From the NCBI GenBank assembly GCA_001599755.1, contig BCHX01000007.1, forward strand, positions 62,001 to 126,000: a DNA stretch of 64,000 nt. The letters run 5' to 3'. Under the pieces are notes generated by a model. That model saw only the letters and a program-made list of their open reading frames with translations. It was not told the origin of the DNA and did no database searches. A program made the translations under genes and the position numbers. This DNA comes from Gliomastix tumulicola (lineage: Eukaryota; Ascomycota; Sordariomycetes; Hypocreales; Bionectriaceae). Positions 9,319 to 20,884 of the stretch are shown piece by piece; the first letter of the stretch is position 1, and the number at the start of each line of letters is the position of its first letter.

Positions 9319-12125
9319 ATGGACGGGATGGACTGCGACTCCCACTCGGAGGCACCGCCTGCGTACAACTTTATACAGCATGGCAATTTACTTTCGAACC
9401 CTCCATCGCTACGAGGTGAGATGAACCTAGCCTTCCAATTCCCCAGAGAATCCCGCACACTCACCAAGCTTGCAAAGATGATGGCCGCCTCAACGTCGAC
9501 ATTGACTCCCGAATGGTCAAGGCCCTGTCAGTCTTTTCCCCATTGAAAGGATCCGCACTCGAGTACGAACATCGACCTCCGCCACCTGCATACACGACGA
9601 GAAGGCCCGACCAGAAGTCGTTCCCAGTCAAACTCAACATCGTGATTCAGGTTGTGGGAAGTCGAGGCGATGTCCAGCCCTTTGTTGCCTTGGGGAACGA
9701 GCTGAAGAAGCACGGTCACAACGTCCGGCTAGCGACACACAATGTCTTCGACTCTTTCGTCCGCGATGCTGGTCTAGCTTTTTACCCCATTGGAGGTGAC
9801 CCATCCGAGCTGATGGCATACATGGTGCGGAACCCTGGCCTGATTCCGAGCATGAAAAGCTTGAGGGCCGGTGATGTCCAGCGGAAGCGCGAGATGGTTG
9901 CAGAAATGCTCGCGGGATGCTGGCGTTCCTGCATTGAACCTGATCCTGTGACATCGGAGCCGTTCGTGGCTGATGCCATTATCGCGAACCCCCCTAGCTT
10001 TGCACATGTTCACTGCGCGCAGGCCCTGGGGATACCAGTCCACATGATGTTCACCATGCCGTGGTCGAGCACCAAAGCCTTCCCCCACCCATTGGTGAAC
10101 CTCAAATTCTCTGACGGCTCAGTCACCGAGCCAGTCACGGCCAACTACATTTCTTATGCCGTTGTCGAGTTCTTGACGTGGCAAGGGTGAGCTGTTCTGT
10201 CTTATCATTGAGACCCCCCGTTGACACTTTGATGATGGCAGGCTTGGCGACATCATCAACGAGTGGCGAAATAGCCTTGATCTGGAAGCGGTGGACTTTT
10301 CGGAGGGGCCTCAGCTCGTACAGACACTCAAAGTTCCGTTTACATACTGCTGGTCGCCTGCACTGGTACCGAAGCCTGTAGACTGGCCTTCGCATATAGG
10401 TAGCGCACTTGATCCCGCCCGGAGAGCCTCGACCTACGCTAACAGCTCAAGATATTTGTGGTTTCTTCTTCCGGGAGCCCCCATCCTACACGCCACCGCC
10501 TGATTTGGAGAAATTCCTTCGAGGAGGGCCTCCGCCGGTTTACATCGGCTTCGGCAGTATTGTCATTGATGACCCAGCGGCGTTGTCTCGAACAATACTG
10601 GAGGCCGTACGCATCACTGGTTGTCGAGCCTTGATTTCAAGAGGATGGAGCAAGCTTGATGGGCCGGAGAGCGACGACGTCATGTTTCTTGGGGACTGCC
10701 CCCATGAGTGGTTGTTTCAGAGAGTCACTGCCGTCGTCCACCACGGAGGCGCGGGAACAACTGCATGTGGATTGCTCAATGGCAGACCAACTACCATTGT
10801 CCCCTTCTTCGGAGAGTGAGTGGTCGCCCGTGTTCAACTCGAACCGTTCTTGTCTAATCGAGCCTAGCCAGCCATTCTGGGGAGACATGGTGGCCGCAGC
10901 CGGCGCTGGACCAAAGCCCATCGCTTACAAGAGCCTGACCATCGATGCACTAGTCGAAGCCATTCAGTACTGTCTCAGACCCGAAGCGCTTACTGCAGCA
11001 CATCAAATTGCCGAAAAGATGAGAGCCGAGTCCGGCGTGGAAGCTGCTGTCGCATCTTTTCACGCAAATCTTCCGGCACATAGACTAAGCTGTGATGTCG
11101 TGCCGGACCAACCAGCAGCATGGGTCTACAAGAAGGGTCGAACCCGGATCCGACTGTCCAAGGTCGCGGCTGAGATTCTCTCGAGCCATCTCATGGTGGA
11201 TTTCAAAAGGCTTCAGACGTAAGTCGACCCAACCTCTCTAACCATCCAGCCCTGACCACCACAGATATGAGAGCCGTCGGATCGTCATCGAAACTCGCCG
11301 ATGGGACCCTTTCACGGGTACAGTAGCTGCTGCCATGGGTGTCAGTGTCGACTTGGCGAAGGCAGCGGCAGACATGGTAGTCAAGCCTGTGAAGGCCCAC
11401 CATCGACAACAACCAGGCGATGGCATAGTGGTAACACCCACGACCGCCGCTATCAACATGGCGCAGCCTCTCGTAAGTGGGGTTGATGGCAACCAAAGAA
11501 GCTGCATGGACGTAACTCGCTCCATGACCAGCGTAACAGCCGCCGGCGCCGGCAAGTTTGCCCAGAACCTGGCTGCTGGGGCCGTGGCTATTCCCCTTGC
11601 ATTCACAGAAGGGTTTCGAAGCATGCCTCGTCTATATGGCGAGGAGGTTCCCGACTACGGAGAGATCCATGATTGGAAATCCGGCATGGCGGTGGGTGCC
11701 AAGTCGGTGGTGTTTGGCCTGGCAGATGGCATAAGCGGGCTTGCCATTCTTCCGTATAAGGGAGCTCAGACAGAAGGCGCTTGGGGTGCGACGAAGGGTG
11801 TTGCAAAGGGTTTGGTTGGGCTTGGTACGAAGACATTCACTGGTAGGCTCCCTGCTGCTTCCGACTTCTGGTCAGATCATCATCATCGAGCAGACTTTGC
11901 TAACGCGTCTCATCAGCAACCATGGGTATAGCGACGTACCCACTGCGAGGGATCTACAAGAGTGTGTGGTCTGGCGTCAAATCTGGCACCCGACACTCTA
12001 TAGAGCTTTCCCGGCGTGCGGAGGGAGGCTATTTGGCGAGAAAGATGCGCCAGGCAGGTGTCGATGATGGGGTGATAATGGAGAAGTTTAATGCTTTGAT
12101 AAAGGTCGGGCAGGTCCAAGGGTAG
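9319..12125 (+). CDS. Sterol 3-beta-glucosyltransferase (UDP-glycosyltransferase family 1, UGT80-like)
   Basis: Seven exons (9319-9415, 9478-10186, 10242-10399, 10452-10815, 10868-11218, 11265-11842, 11917-12125) give 821 residues; every junction restores a conserved family stretch. The N-terminal Glyco_transf_28 domain begins at about residue 80 with LNIVIQVVGSRGDVQPFVALG, followed by GLAFYPIGGDPSELMAYMV. The nucleotide-sugar half has VYIGFGSIVI, the HEWLFQRV segment, and the UDP-glucose-binding box HHGGAGTTACGL...TTIVPFFGDQPFWGD. The C-terminal 300 or so residues (GIHDW-like, GLADGISGLAILPYKGAQTEG) are a glycine/alanine-rich extension common in fungal relatives. The known reaction is transfer of glucose from UDP-glucose to the 3-OH of ergosterol at membranes. 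The start at 9319 is the first ATG and leads into a PPAYN motif. Confidence 0.9.
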
Positions 12126-12272
12126 GAGGGTCGTCCAATTAGACCGAGGATTACTGAAATTATGCACATGTACGTCCAGTCAAAGGGAAGGACAAGGAAT
12201 GAAGCCATGAAATATAGATAGATAGTCATCAATAAACGCCTTGAGCCATCAAGCATGACAGAGCTTCTATGA

Positions 12273-12698
12273 TCAATACACCGGCCACACACCCCTAGTC
12301 ATCACTTCCACCACATGCCCCTCCCAGTCCTTCACATAAATGCTTTTCCCACCTCGCTCCCACGAAACACGTCCAAGTATCTCAATATTCTTATCTTGAA
12401 AATGTTTATCCCACTGGTCGATCTCGTCGTGTCCGTCGCAAGCAAATGCTATATGCTGGCCCAGTCCCGTTGGGCAACCATGCTTTGGAATGAGACCGCC
12501 GTCGAATCTTTTATCCGCTGTCGTTGTACTGCGGTCAAAGAGCAGGAGGATTGTGCTGTTAGGCAAGTTGAAGCCTGCTATGGCATCGTTTGATATGAAT
12601 GGGGTAATGGAGAAAACATCGCTGTACCAAGCCGCGAGACGAGGTACGGATGAGGTGTAGAGGACTGTCTCTACGAGCTGGCCCAGCTTCGGAGGCAT
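12273..12698 (-). CDS. VOC-superfamily (glyoxalase/bleomycin-resistance fold) protein
   Basis: Single-exon gene of 141 residues from ATG 12696-12698. The pattern fits one vicinal-oxygen-chelate module: VETVLYTSSVPRLAAWYSDVF at the start, TILLLFDRSTTT in the middle, and GQHIAFACDG then SIYVKDWEGHVVEVMT at the end. The last element is the second beta-alpha-beta-beta-beta unit with the metal-ligand glutamate (VVEVM), and the first histidine-type ligand would be in GQHIAF. Members act in glyoxal detoxification, dioxygenation or antibiotic binding, and the substrate cannot be told. It is convergent with the glucosyltransferase, with 147 bases between. Confidence 0.85.
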   Translation of the reverse strand: MPPKLGQLVETVLYTSSVPRLAAWYSDVFSITPFISNDAIAGFNLPNSTILLLFDRSTTTADKRFDGGLIPKHGCPTGLGQHIAFACDGHDEIDQWDKHFQDKNIEILGRVSWERGGKSIYVKDWEGHVVEVMTRGVWPVY

Positions 12699-13784
12699 GG
12701 TGAACGTATCTTGAAAAGAAATCAAATGGAAATGCAAAAGGTGAGATGAGTTCGGTGGACGGACTTGGTTTTTGGGGAGGAGGGGGCATCACGTCATTAA
12801 TACATCCCCCAGTGAATGTAGAGTATCCGGCCCTGTTCAACCGAACCGAAATACGTCGTTGTAAGACTCCGACTTCGGCGAAAGCATTTGGAGGCTCGGT
12901 GCCAGTGATTACAAACCTCCCAGATCCGTATTGGACGTATTTCTGCTCCGGCCTGACACGACAGCTGCTGGATGAGAGACCCCATGGGGTAGGTAGGACA
13001 ACGACATTACGCAACGTGGAGAGATGATCCGTCTCGAGCAGGCAGAGGTGGTTTACCTACCCTGTACCTTGATCTACGATTATCGCGATTCTCAAAGGCT
13101 CGCAAGTGAGCACTTATATTACTCCCACCAGTTCCTGTCTGCCTTGTTAACGCTCGGCACATATTCCTGTAGCATCAGCACCGCTCATTGGTGACATAGC
13201 AGTGCTCTGAGGGCATAGGACCATCCAGGGTTAATGAATCTATTCCTCTGCCGTGGCTCATGCATAGCGAGGGAGCTCACCTGATGTGGATTTCGGCTGA
13301 CCTGGCTGAGTTCCTGGGAAAACCCACAGCCGACAGTGATCAACTGACATCTCTGACCGGCCAGATGTAGGCGTGGTCGATCCCCCGCGTCTGCTTCCCG
13401 TGCTTCTCCCACCAGGGCAGGCGCTGGTGTTGAAGACGAGCAGCTGCATGGTCCCTCAGCCAACATCTCCACTTAGGTCGGTTGGCTGGAGAGAGATCCT
13501 ATTGGCTCGTCCAGGCCGGTTCTTATCAGGACCAGAGATAACGGGCCTCGAATTGACTGGTTGACACGCCGAGTTCCTCCTGAACTTTTCTGTCCCGTTG
13601 TCTTCACGTTTCCCCCGCAAATTCCCGCGACATCAGTGTTGCACGACGCCATGAATGATCCTTCGCCCACGCCCACGCCCGTCGCCACTGATTGATCTCT
13701 TGACCAACCAGACGGCGTTTGCTTTTCATTCCGTCAGGAGGCACGCATACCATTTTCACAAAAGACGCGTCCCAAAACGGATCA
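12699..13784. other. Divergent intergenic region, no gene seen
   Basis: About 1.1 kb separating the VOC gene and a Zn2Cys6 regulator; presumably both promoters. No repeat, RNA gene or convincing ORF was found. Confidence 0.5.
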
Positions 13785-16272
13785 ATGAGCCCAGAGGCAG
13801 TCCCGGTGCTGGAACACGCTGGACGAAAATATCGGTCCAAGAAGCAGAGACCCTGTGATCTTTGCCGATCCCGCAAGATCCAATGCAAGCTGCAGGACAA
13901 CGAGGCCGCCTGTGAGCTCTGTCGAAGGCTCGACAGGCGGTGCACGTTTATCTTGGGACCCGTGCGGAGGAAATACAGGCCTCGCGCCGATCAGGACCAG
14001 AGCACGAATGGTGGCTCCGAGCTGATTCGCGCTGTCGGCGATGACCGACGACTACAGCAGCAGCAGCAGCAGCAGCAGCAAGGTCGAGGCCAGGAGGACG
14101 ATACTGCCATGTCTGGCACGGCCGGGAATGGAGAGGCTCCCAGCCAGGTGTTGGACCCAGCATCTTTTGACTGGCTTCCACTGAACCAGGATGTGCCCGA
14201 CCAGATTTTCACCCCTCGCACCGCCTCAAATCTCCTCTCTATGAATTGGCAGGAGGTCGGCTTTCCGATGGACGCGTTGCCAGACGAGCTCCCTCTTCAC
14301 AACACTAACGACGTCGAGCACCATTCTCACTCGGCGGATGGCGAAATAATAGTGCGACGCGAATCACAGGGAACTCTCACTTCCCTCAGCACATCACCCA
14401 TCAATAGCGTGGACTCAGATCGTCACGCTGGTGCGAGACAACATCGTGTTACCGACAGCACCTCCGATTGGCCGTCTGATTTTTCAGTCGACGCGGCTCA
14501 GAAAGGGCATTCAAACATGCTGGTAGGCCTCTCCAGCGAGTTCGACCCTTTCTTCTTGCGGCATTATCTGTACAATGTCCACGATACGTACCGAATGTTT
14601 CGGCTTCATATTCGAAAAGTTGTTGACGATGAGGCCATGCCGCGGCTTGATCACAACGAAAATGGAGTTGGTAGCCCTCCGCCGCGTCCGCTGGGGCCTG
14701 CTCCAGTGCAGTTCGTTGTCGTCGACGAAGAGATATGGAAGGACGAGGTGAAGTCTGCGGAGGCCCTCTTTGCAACACCAAGCACGGAACGGAGCGATGC
14801 AGAACTGCTGAACAAGCTGGTGCCTACCGATCTCGGTGCGCGGCTGATCAAACTGTGAGTGGGCGGCCGTCCATAAAGCCAAGACGTGTAGAATACTAAT
14901 AGCATCGACTTCGCCAGGTACACACAGTTTGTCCATCCTTCCAACCCAATTTTCGCCCTCTCTGAGCTCTCTGACATGATGCCCGAGTCTCAGGCCGGTT
15001 CGCCAATGCTTCTCAGTCTTCGGAGTGCCGTCTACGCATTGGCAGCACCGTTTACCTTTCTCGATGACGAGCTGAGTGTTTCCAAGGGCTACCTGCAAGT
15101 TCCTACCGAGGACCTGTGGGCCATCGCCATCCGAAGCTACTACCGCGCAAGCCGTCAGTCGCATTTGTCTTTGCTGCAGCTCTGTCTTCTCCTTCTCCAG
15201 ATGCCGCCTCAGAACTTCGTCGTTGCCGAGCCTCCCAGTTTCTGGGCACTGTCCTGCTCTGCTCTGGCCATTGCCGAGACCCTCGGCCTCAACATCGATC
15301 CGTCCGACTGGCGTCTTCCTCGAAAGGAGGTGATGCTGCGGAGGCGCTTGTGGTGGCTCACGTATTCAGCACACACATGGCAGGCACTGGTGTGCAGCCG
15401 GCCCTCCCACATAAACGACGACAACTGGGATGTTTCTATTTTGAAGGCGGAGGACTTTGAGCTGGAAGAGCTGGACGATCCGGACATCCGGGAGTCGATT
15501 GAGAGGCAAATACCGATCTGTCTGGCGCATTGCGAGCTCAGCATTATCTTGGCTGCGGTTCTCAAAGAGTTTTATACCCTTCGCGCCGTCCGCGAGTCTC
15601 TGTCCCTGACGGCACTTCTCAGCCGCGCCCAGCCCCTGCGAACGCGGATTGAGGGTTGGAGACAGACGCTTCCATTCCTGTCAAAGCCGACATCTGAACT
15701 GACAGAGGAAGAGTTTGACCACGGTGCCGCGCTTCGCCTTGCCCACCTCACTGTCGAAATCCTCATCTTTCGTGCCTTGCTTCGCCCGCTGCTCTCCCAT
15801 ACAGTCTCAGCGGTGGATAGCTCTCGAGAGCCCATCTCTACCATCTTCGAGAACTGCTTCACTTGTGCCAAGGTGGCGACAGAGATTGTCTCATCCCTAA
15901 GGGCCAAGCACTTTGCCAGCTTCTGGCCACACTGTATGTTTCACTACTGGCGACTTTTTTTTCTTTCCCTCTGTCACTAACATTCTTACAGACTCTCGCT
16001 ACCAGCTGTGTTATATATCTGCTTTCATCCTCATGAATCTTGCCCAGGCAACGACTCATGACATGGCTGTCAGGTATCAGACGCTTCTGAATAAGTGGAG
16101 GAGCACGCTCCGAATCCAGGCTCGTGCATGGCCTCTTGCCCGACTTGCGGCAATGAGGCTTGATGCCATATTTTGGAAAGGGCTGTCTTCTGTTGTTCAC
16201 GGCGCGGGGCCAGATAGCCCAGCCGTCATGCTTCTTAAAGCCCACGGATCGAAAGGCTCAGGAGAGGGTTGA
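13785..16272 (+). CDS. Zn2Cys6 transcription factor with fungal-specific TF domain
   Basis: Three exons, 13785-14854, 14918-15933 and 15992-16272, give 788 residues; both introns are canonical (GTGAGT...CCAG, GTATGT...ACAG). The start is the first ATG, 22 residues before the cluster. The zinc cluster CDLCRSRKIQCKL then CELCRRLDRRCTF lies at residues 25-54. It is followed by a polyglutamine tract of nine residues coded by (CAG)8CAA (14055-14081). The middle homology region carries LAIAETLGLNIDPSDW, LRRRLWWLTYSAHTWQAL and CSRPSHIND, the usual Fungal_trans core. It reads toward the amidohydrolase gene, and its 3' end is 37 bases from that gene's 3' end. It is the only regulator beside the 16-26 kb catabolic genes and so the best candidate for their pathway activator (inference from position). 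Confidence 0.9.
14055..14078 (+). repeat. (CAG)8 microsatellite coding polyglutamine
   Basis: Eight perfect CAG codons plus a CAA inside the regulator gene, likely length-variable between strains. Confidence 0.9.
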
Positions 16273-16309
16273 CAGATGAAATTTTTATCTGATACGTTTA
16301 TCAATACAT

Positions 16310-17986
16310 CTAATTTTTGGAAGCATCAACTAAATCTCCTCCTGATTTTGTCCTCGCGGCATCATATCGGAGGACAGCTCCTAGCAAAGTCTGCGCCCCA
16401 ATGATACAGTCTTCAGGACTGCAGTACTCGTCTGGAGTGTGGCTCATCCCGTTTCTAGTTTGCGTAAAGATCATGGCTGTCGGGCATCTCTTGCTAGTAT
16501 GACAGCTGTCATGCCCAGCGCCACTCACCATGTGCCTCCACAGTGCCCGATCTCCTTCTGAACTTGTAGTAATTTCGGCACATGCTTCTTTGGCAGCATC
16601 CTCGACAGCCTTGATGCAGTCTGGGTGGAATTGGACGGCCGTATTTTCCGTCAATGTCGTCCACGAGACCTCAACTCCTCGCTCCGACTCATGTTGAGCG
16701 ATCCTGTCGAAATCCTTGCGGCATTGCGCAACCATCTCAGCGAGCTTCTCATCGCTTGGATGTCTGATATCCAGCGTGAAAGTGACCGTGTGGGCCATCG
16801 TATTGACGCTTCCCGGCCGCCCGCGGATTATACCAGTCGTGACCAGACCATCGGCATCTTTGGCAGCGCCATTGGATGCAACAATCATCTTGGCCGCCGC
16901 AAGTATCGCGTCCCTCCTTGCGAAAAGCGGTGTTGTGCCTGCGTGGCTGTCTCTGCCCTTTACTTCGATCTCGAACCAGCTGTACGCCTGACCACCTGTG
17001 ACCACACCGATCTTCTCACGTTGATCCTCGAGTATTGGACCCTGTTCGATATGGAGCTCGAAATGAGCTGCCATGGGCTGCGCAGTGTACGAGGCAGGAA
17101 CGTCGCCGAGGAAGCCGATTCTCTCAAGTTCCTGTTTCAGAGTCTGGGGTCGGGAGGCGGAGGAGAATTCTGCTACTTCGAGGCAGTTCCAAGCGGTCTC
17201 TAGGGGAATCGAGCCTGCCCACACTCCGGACGAGACGGTGACCATGGGGAATCGAGCACCTTCCTCGCTGAAATTTGGATGGTAGTTAGCAAAAAGGGTC
17301 TTTTTTTTTTTAGGGTTGAAAATCCCGATACCGCAAGAAAGAACCGAGTATACTCACTTAGTCCAGTTCACAAGGCCAACTGGCCCCTCTGTCTCATAGT
17401 TGTTCTCGTGCAATGTCTTAAGCGCCTCCAATGCAGCTATGACACCCAGTATGCCATCATATCTCCCTCCTGTGGGTTGCGTATCTAGATGTGAGCCCAT
17501 CATGACCGGACTCGCCTTAGTCTTCCCCGGTCGGACAGCAAAGATGTTGCCCATCTGGTCGACAGTTACTGAGCAGCCGAGCTTTTTGACCTCCTCAATA
17601 AGCCACAGGCGGACCTTTTTGTCGTTGTCATCTAGGGCTAGGCGCGCCATTCCCGTCTCGGTGTGGTGACTGCCAGGCGACAAGTTAGATGAGTTGGTAA
17701 GACGTCAATGAACTGATTCTTAGAAAACGTACTCTCCCCATGGATGGGCTTTACCATATTCACATGTTGCATGGATCGTGTCCATCATGCGGGAGCCGTT
17801 GACACGGAGCTGGGCCATTTTGGGGGGGATAACGGTTGAGGCTTGGAGGGAAACACTGGTTGTATGCAGGGATCTCGACGTAAAAGTCTGAGAGAACATG
17901 AGGCCGAGTCTAACTCGAGGATGGGCTTTAGGACGACAAATGCTCGGACAGAATGCTCGCAGCTTCATTCTTCGGGAGGCTGACAT
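16310..17986 (-). CDS. M20-family N-carbamoyl amino acid / allantoate amidohydrolase, mitochondrial-type N-terminus
   Basis: Three exons read on the minus strand (17733-17986, 17358-17669, 16310-17267) give 507 residues. Metal-binding motifs of the AllC/HyuC/beta-ureidopropionase group are present: GSHLDTQPTGGRYDG, NEEGARF (completed across the second intron), FELHIEQGP, GRDSHAGTTP in the lid domain, and GAGHDS...GMSHTPDEYC at the end. The reaction is metal-dependent hydrolysis of a carbamoyl or ureido amide, releasing ammonia and CO2. The first 56 residues are rich in Arg/Ser, lack acidic residues and contain RSLHTTSVSL, a mitochondrial-presequence look; an alternative start is Met57 (MAQLRVNG). 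It lies next to the DUF1989-deacetylase gene on the same strand, and GATA motifs are in its promoter. Confidence 0.9.
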
Positions 17987-18569
17987 GACAGGTAGTGTAT
18001 GGTAACGAGGTCTCCTTGCCTGATGGGGCTATTGCCTCTGGTAAGGCGGGGTATAGCACCGCTCTGTCTCCCGGAAGTCGAGTTCGCTTGAGGATGTTAT
18101 CGATACGGTTAAACGGGAAAAGTCTCATCTCGGCCGTTCGTCTCACATCCATCTTCCTCAAGTGGACAAGCGATCTCGGGGGCAACGAGTTGGCCGTCGA
18201 TTCCCCGCCGCCCCGCCGAGATAACGGCCAACAGGGCTTGGGTTCAGGGAATATTTCCCCGTCGGCCAACGTCAATAACGCAAAATGGGGAACTGACTCG
18301 CGCGATCTGGCGGAACGGACGATGACCAAGATGGAGACGAGACGGAGACAAGACGGAGAATGCGCTGTTGAGATGCCCTGTCAGGCTTGCTGGTGACCGG
18401 TTTCCCCCAATGACTGACCCTGGATGCCTTCTGTGTTTTTGATTCTCGAGTCTGGGATAGAGATCGTGAACTTCACGGTTGACTAAGCATCGATTTAGAG
18501 CTTGGAACTTGATTGAATTGTTTCACATAATTTGGTTGCATTGGGTGTAATTCAAAGGTCTCTACATAC
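17987..18569. other. Promoter region of the amidohydrolase gene
   Basis: 583 bases between two same-strand genes, with GATA-type motifs at 18096-18105 and 18219-18224 (listed separately). Confidence 0.6.
18096..18224. promoter_or_regulatory. GATA-factor motifs upstream of the amidohydrolase
   Basis: GTTATCGATA at 18096-18105 contains CGATAA on the minus strand, and AGATAA lies at 18219-18224. HGATAR is the AreA/NIT2 nitrogen-derepression site. They are 110 and 233 bases upstream of the ATG. Single GATA motifs are frequent by chance, so the support comes from the catabolic context. Confidence 0.35.
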
Positions 18570-20254
18570 TCAAGCCTTCCCCAGGGCCTTCTTCTGACCT
18601 GCCAACCACGATGTCGCGATCTGCTCGCAAGTGCAAAACTCCACCTCCTCCCCGAATCCCTTGAGCCATCCAATGAAGCGGTCTACCATGCCAATAATGT
18701 GTGCTAATCCACTCGTATCCGGGTGAACGAGCAGGGGAAACATAAAGTCTGCCGCCTCGCTCCCCTCCCCGCTGCTGCTGCTGTGCTCCCAAAGCCACAA
18801 GAACTTGTCCTTCCACATCTGCTCTACTACGCGTGTTGATACATAACCCATGCTGTTCGCTAGATGTGGCAGGTACTGTAGAGGCATCATGTCCTCGTTG
18901 TACCAACCGCAAGGCAGCTCAACCAAAGGATGCAGATCAGCGCTTGGGTAAGCTTGTGACGCAATAGGGGAAGGACTCAGCCACGACGCCGCGGGCTGCT
19001 TGAAGTCGATGTGCTTGATCGGCGGGTCATTGGGCGTGAAGTAGGGCTGGGAGTCGTGATGCATGAGGGACGAATCGTAGAGGAACTCGTGCTCACGCAG
19101 CAGTTTGATGGTGGTTTCGCGGATGGTGTACATCGGCGCACGGTAGCCTCGGGGTTTCTTGCCCGCCAACTTAGTAGCGACGTCGATGCTGCGATTGCGC
19201 AACCAAGTTAGCTGTCTTCTTCGCCCAGGGGGTGGTTGGAGGACGTAATGGGCAGTGCTTTTATAACTTACCACTTTAGAAGCACGTCACGCTCCTGGTC
19301 TTCGGTCATCTGATAGATGCCTTCATGGGAATACCCATGAAGACCAATCTCGGCACCAGACTCAAAGACAGCTTGGGCTGCCTCTGGAAACGTCTCTGCC
19401 GTGTGCCCTGGAACGAACCAGGTCACTTTGTCGTTGATCTTGTTCTTCTTGAACATGTTCAAGAGGCGATAAACACCAACTTGACCAGCGAAGATGCCAG
19501 AGCTGTAGTCTGCCATGTTGTTGTCCGCGTGGCAACCCGTACCAAGCCAATGCGACACGGCATCAAAGTCGATGGAAAGCGCGATCTTGACCTTTTTCGG
19601 CCGAGTGACTCCTGAGATAGCTGTGGAAAGAGACGAGGAAGCCAGTTCTGGGCCGTGACCACTGATTTGGTATTCACAGTCGGTAGGCATACCGGCGTTT
19701 ACCGGGTCGATATCCTGCGGGCAAGAGCTGATGACAATGATGAGATCAGTCTCGGCATGCAGGATGACATGCTGTCCCTTCTCGCTGGTGGGCGGGCGAA
19801 TATCCAGCCCTCCATGATGGTCGATGGCAATATTCATGAACAGATTCAACGGATCGGGCACCCAGTCATCCGCGATCTGAAATGTGCCGGAGAAGCCGTC
19901 CTTCAGCGCCTTGTGCATGTTGTCGGTGCAGTTGTCATGGTATCCCTGAACGCCTTGCATGCGGTATCGCTCGGCGTCGCATGCAGACCAGATCATGTCG
20001 TGGACTCCGCGGGTTGCATCCTCGGTCAGCGTGAGCATAGGCTTCCGTCGTGTGCTATACAGTTTGTCGCCCGCATCAACACGGACTTTGCGCAGGACGG
20101 TGCGGGTATGCACCATGGAGAGGAAGTCATTGGCGTCGAGGGGGTTGAAGGCCCAGAAGTCGAGGACTTGCTTGCCGTGCGTGTTGATGATCTTGATGTC
20201 ATCGCCGGCTTTCACCGTGAAGGCGACGGCCTTGCGGGCTGGTATGATGGGCAT
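18570..20254 (-). CDS. Fusion protein: DUF1989 (carboxyguanidine-deiminase/urea-associated fold) + CE4 polysaccharide-deacetylase/cyclic-imidase domain
   Basis: Two exons (19272-20254, then 18570-19188; intron GTAAGT...CGCAG, 83 bases) give 533 residues from ATG 20252-20254. Residues about 1-200 are a DUF1989 domain: IPARKAVAFTVKAGDDIKI, then CDAERYRMQG...CTDNMHKAL, HVILHAETDLIIVISSCPQD and DPVNAG, holding the conserved Cys and acidic residues. Residues about 225-533 are a NodB-fold domain of the HpPgdA-like kind: SIDFDAVSHWLGTG, the metal motif LHGYSHE, KKPRGYRAPMY, SSLMHHDSQPY and the late LVHPDTSG. Known relatives of the first half are carboxyguanidine deiminases and urea-carboxylase-associated proteins. 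Relatives of the second include peptidoglycan deacetylase, PuuE allantoinase and cyclic-imide hydrolases. There is no signal peptide, so a cytosolic small-molecule substrate is likelier than cell wall. Confidence 0.88.
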
Positions 20255-20884
20255 CGTGTCGTTCTTGCGCGCGCGTGCGTGAGAGCAGAGGGGAGAGGGA
20301 AGAGAGATGGACACGAGAGTATAGTAGATATGGTTGGATCTAAAGGGTCAAATATTTCAACAGTGGTGAGCTGACGCGATATGTAAAAGAAGACGCGTTC
20401 GGTCTAACTCACTTGGATGATGATGTAGGTCTATCGTGCTGCTGATAGCTCTTGATGCCAAGATCCCTCCACTGCCATCCCCGACGTTCCATCTGGTGGG
20501 TTGCGCTTGACCGGCCGGCCGGCTAACGCTTGAATTTGGCCGCTAGCACGGCCGTCAGAGACCAACACTGGCAGAGACCCTGATTTCCCCAGGCAAGGCC
20601 AAGTCTCGACCCTGGACGAAGGGAAGTTGGTGTTTGTTGGAGTCGGCCAACTGGAAACTGACGAGGCCACCTGTCAACGACGGGTCAGGACTCACTCGGT
20701 TCACGACTTTGCAGACTGAAGTCAGGGTGCTATCTGCAGATGTTCCGAGAGCACGTTCCAGAGGCAAAGACGCTAGTGTCATAATATTGGATCACTCTTC
20801 GGGCATTAATTATAACGCACTCATGAGATTGCAGCACATGTTTCAATTTCGCCTCGGTGATCAAATTCCTGCTGTACGAGTATA
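20255..20884. other. Promoter region of the DUF1989-CE4 fusion gene
   Basis: 630 bases between same-strand genes. Three HGATAR motifs occur: CTATCG 20431-20436, TGATAG 20443-20448 and CTATCT 20731-20736. Confidence 0.45.

Noticed and set aside
19655..20374. 239-codon open frame on the plus strand over the DUF1989 domain
   Set aside because: Antisense shadow without recognisable motifs.
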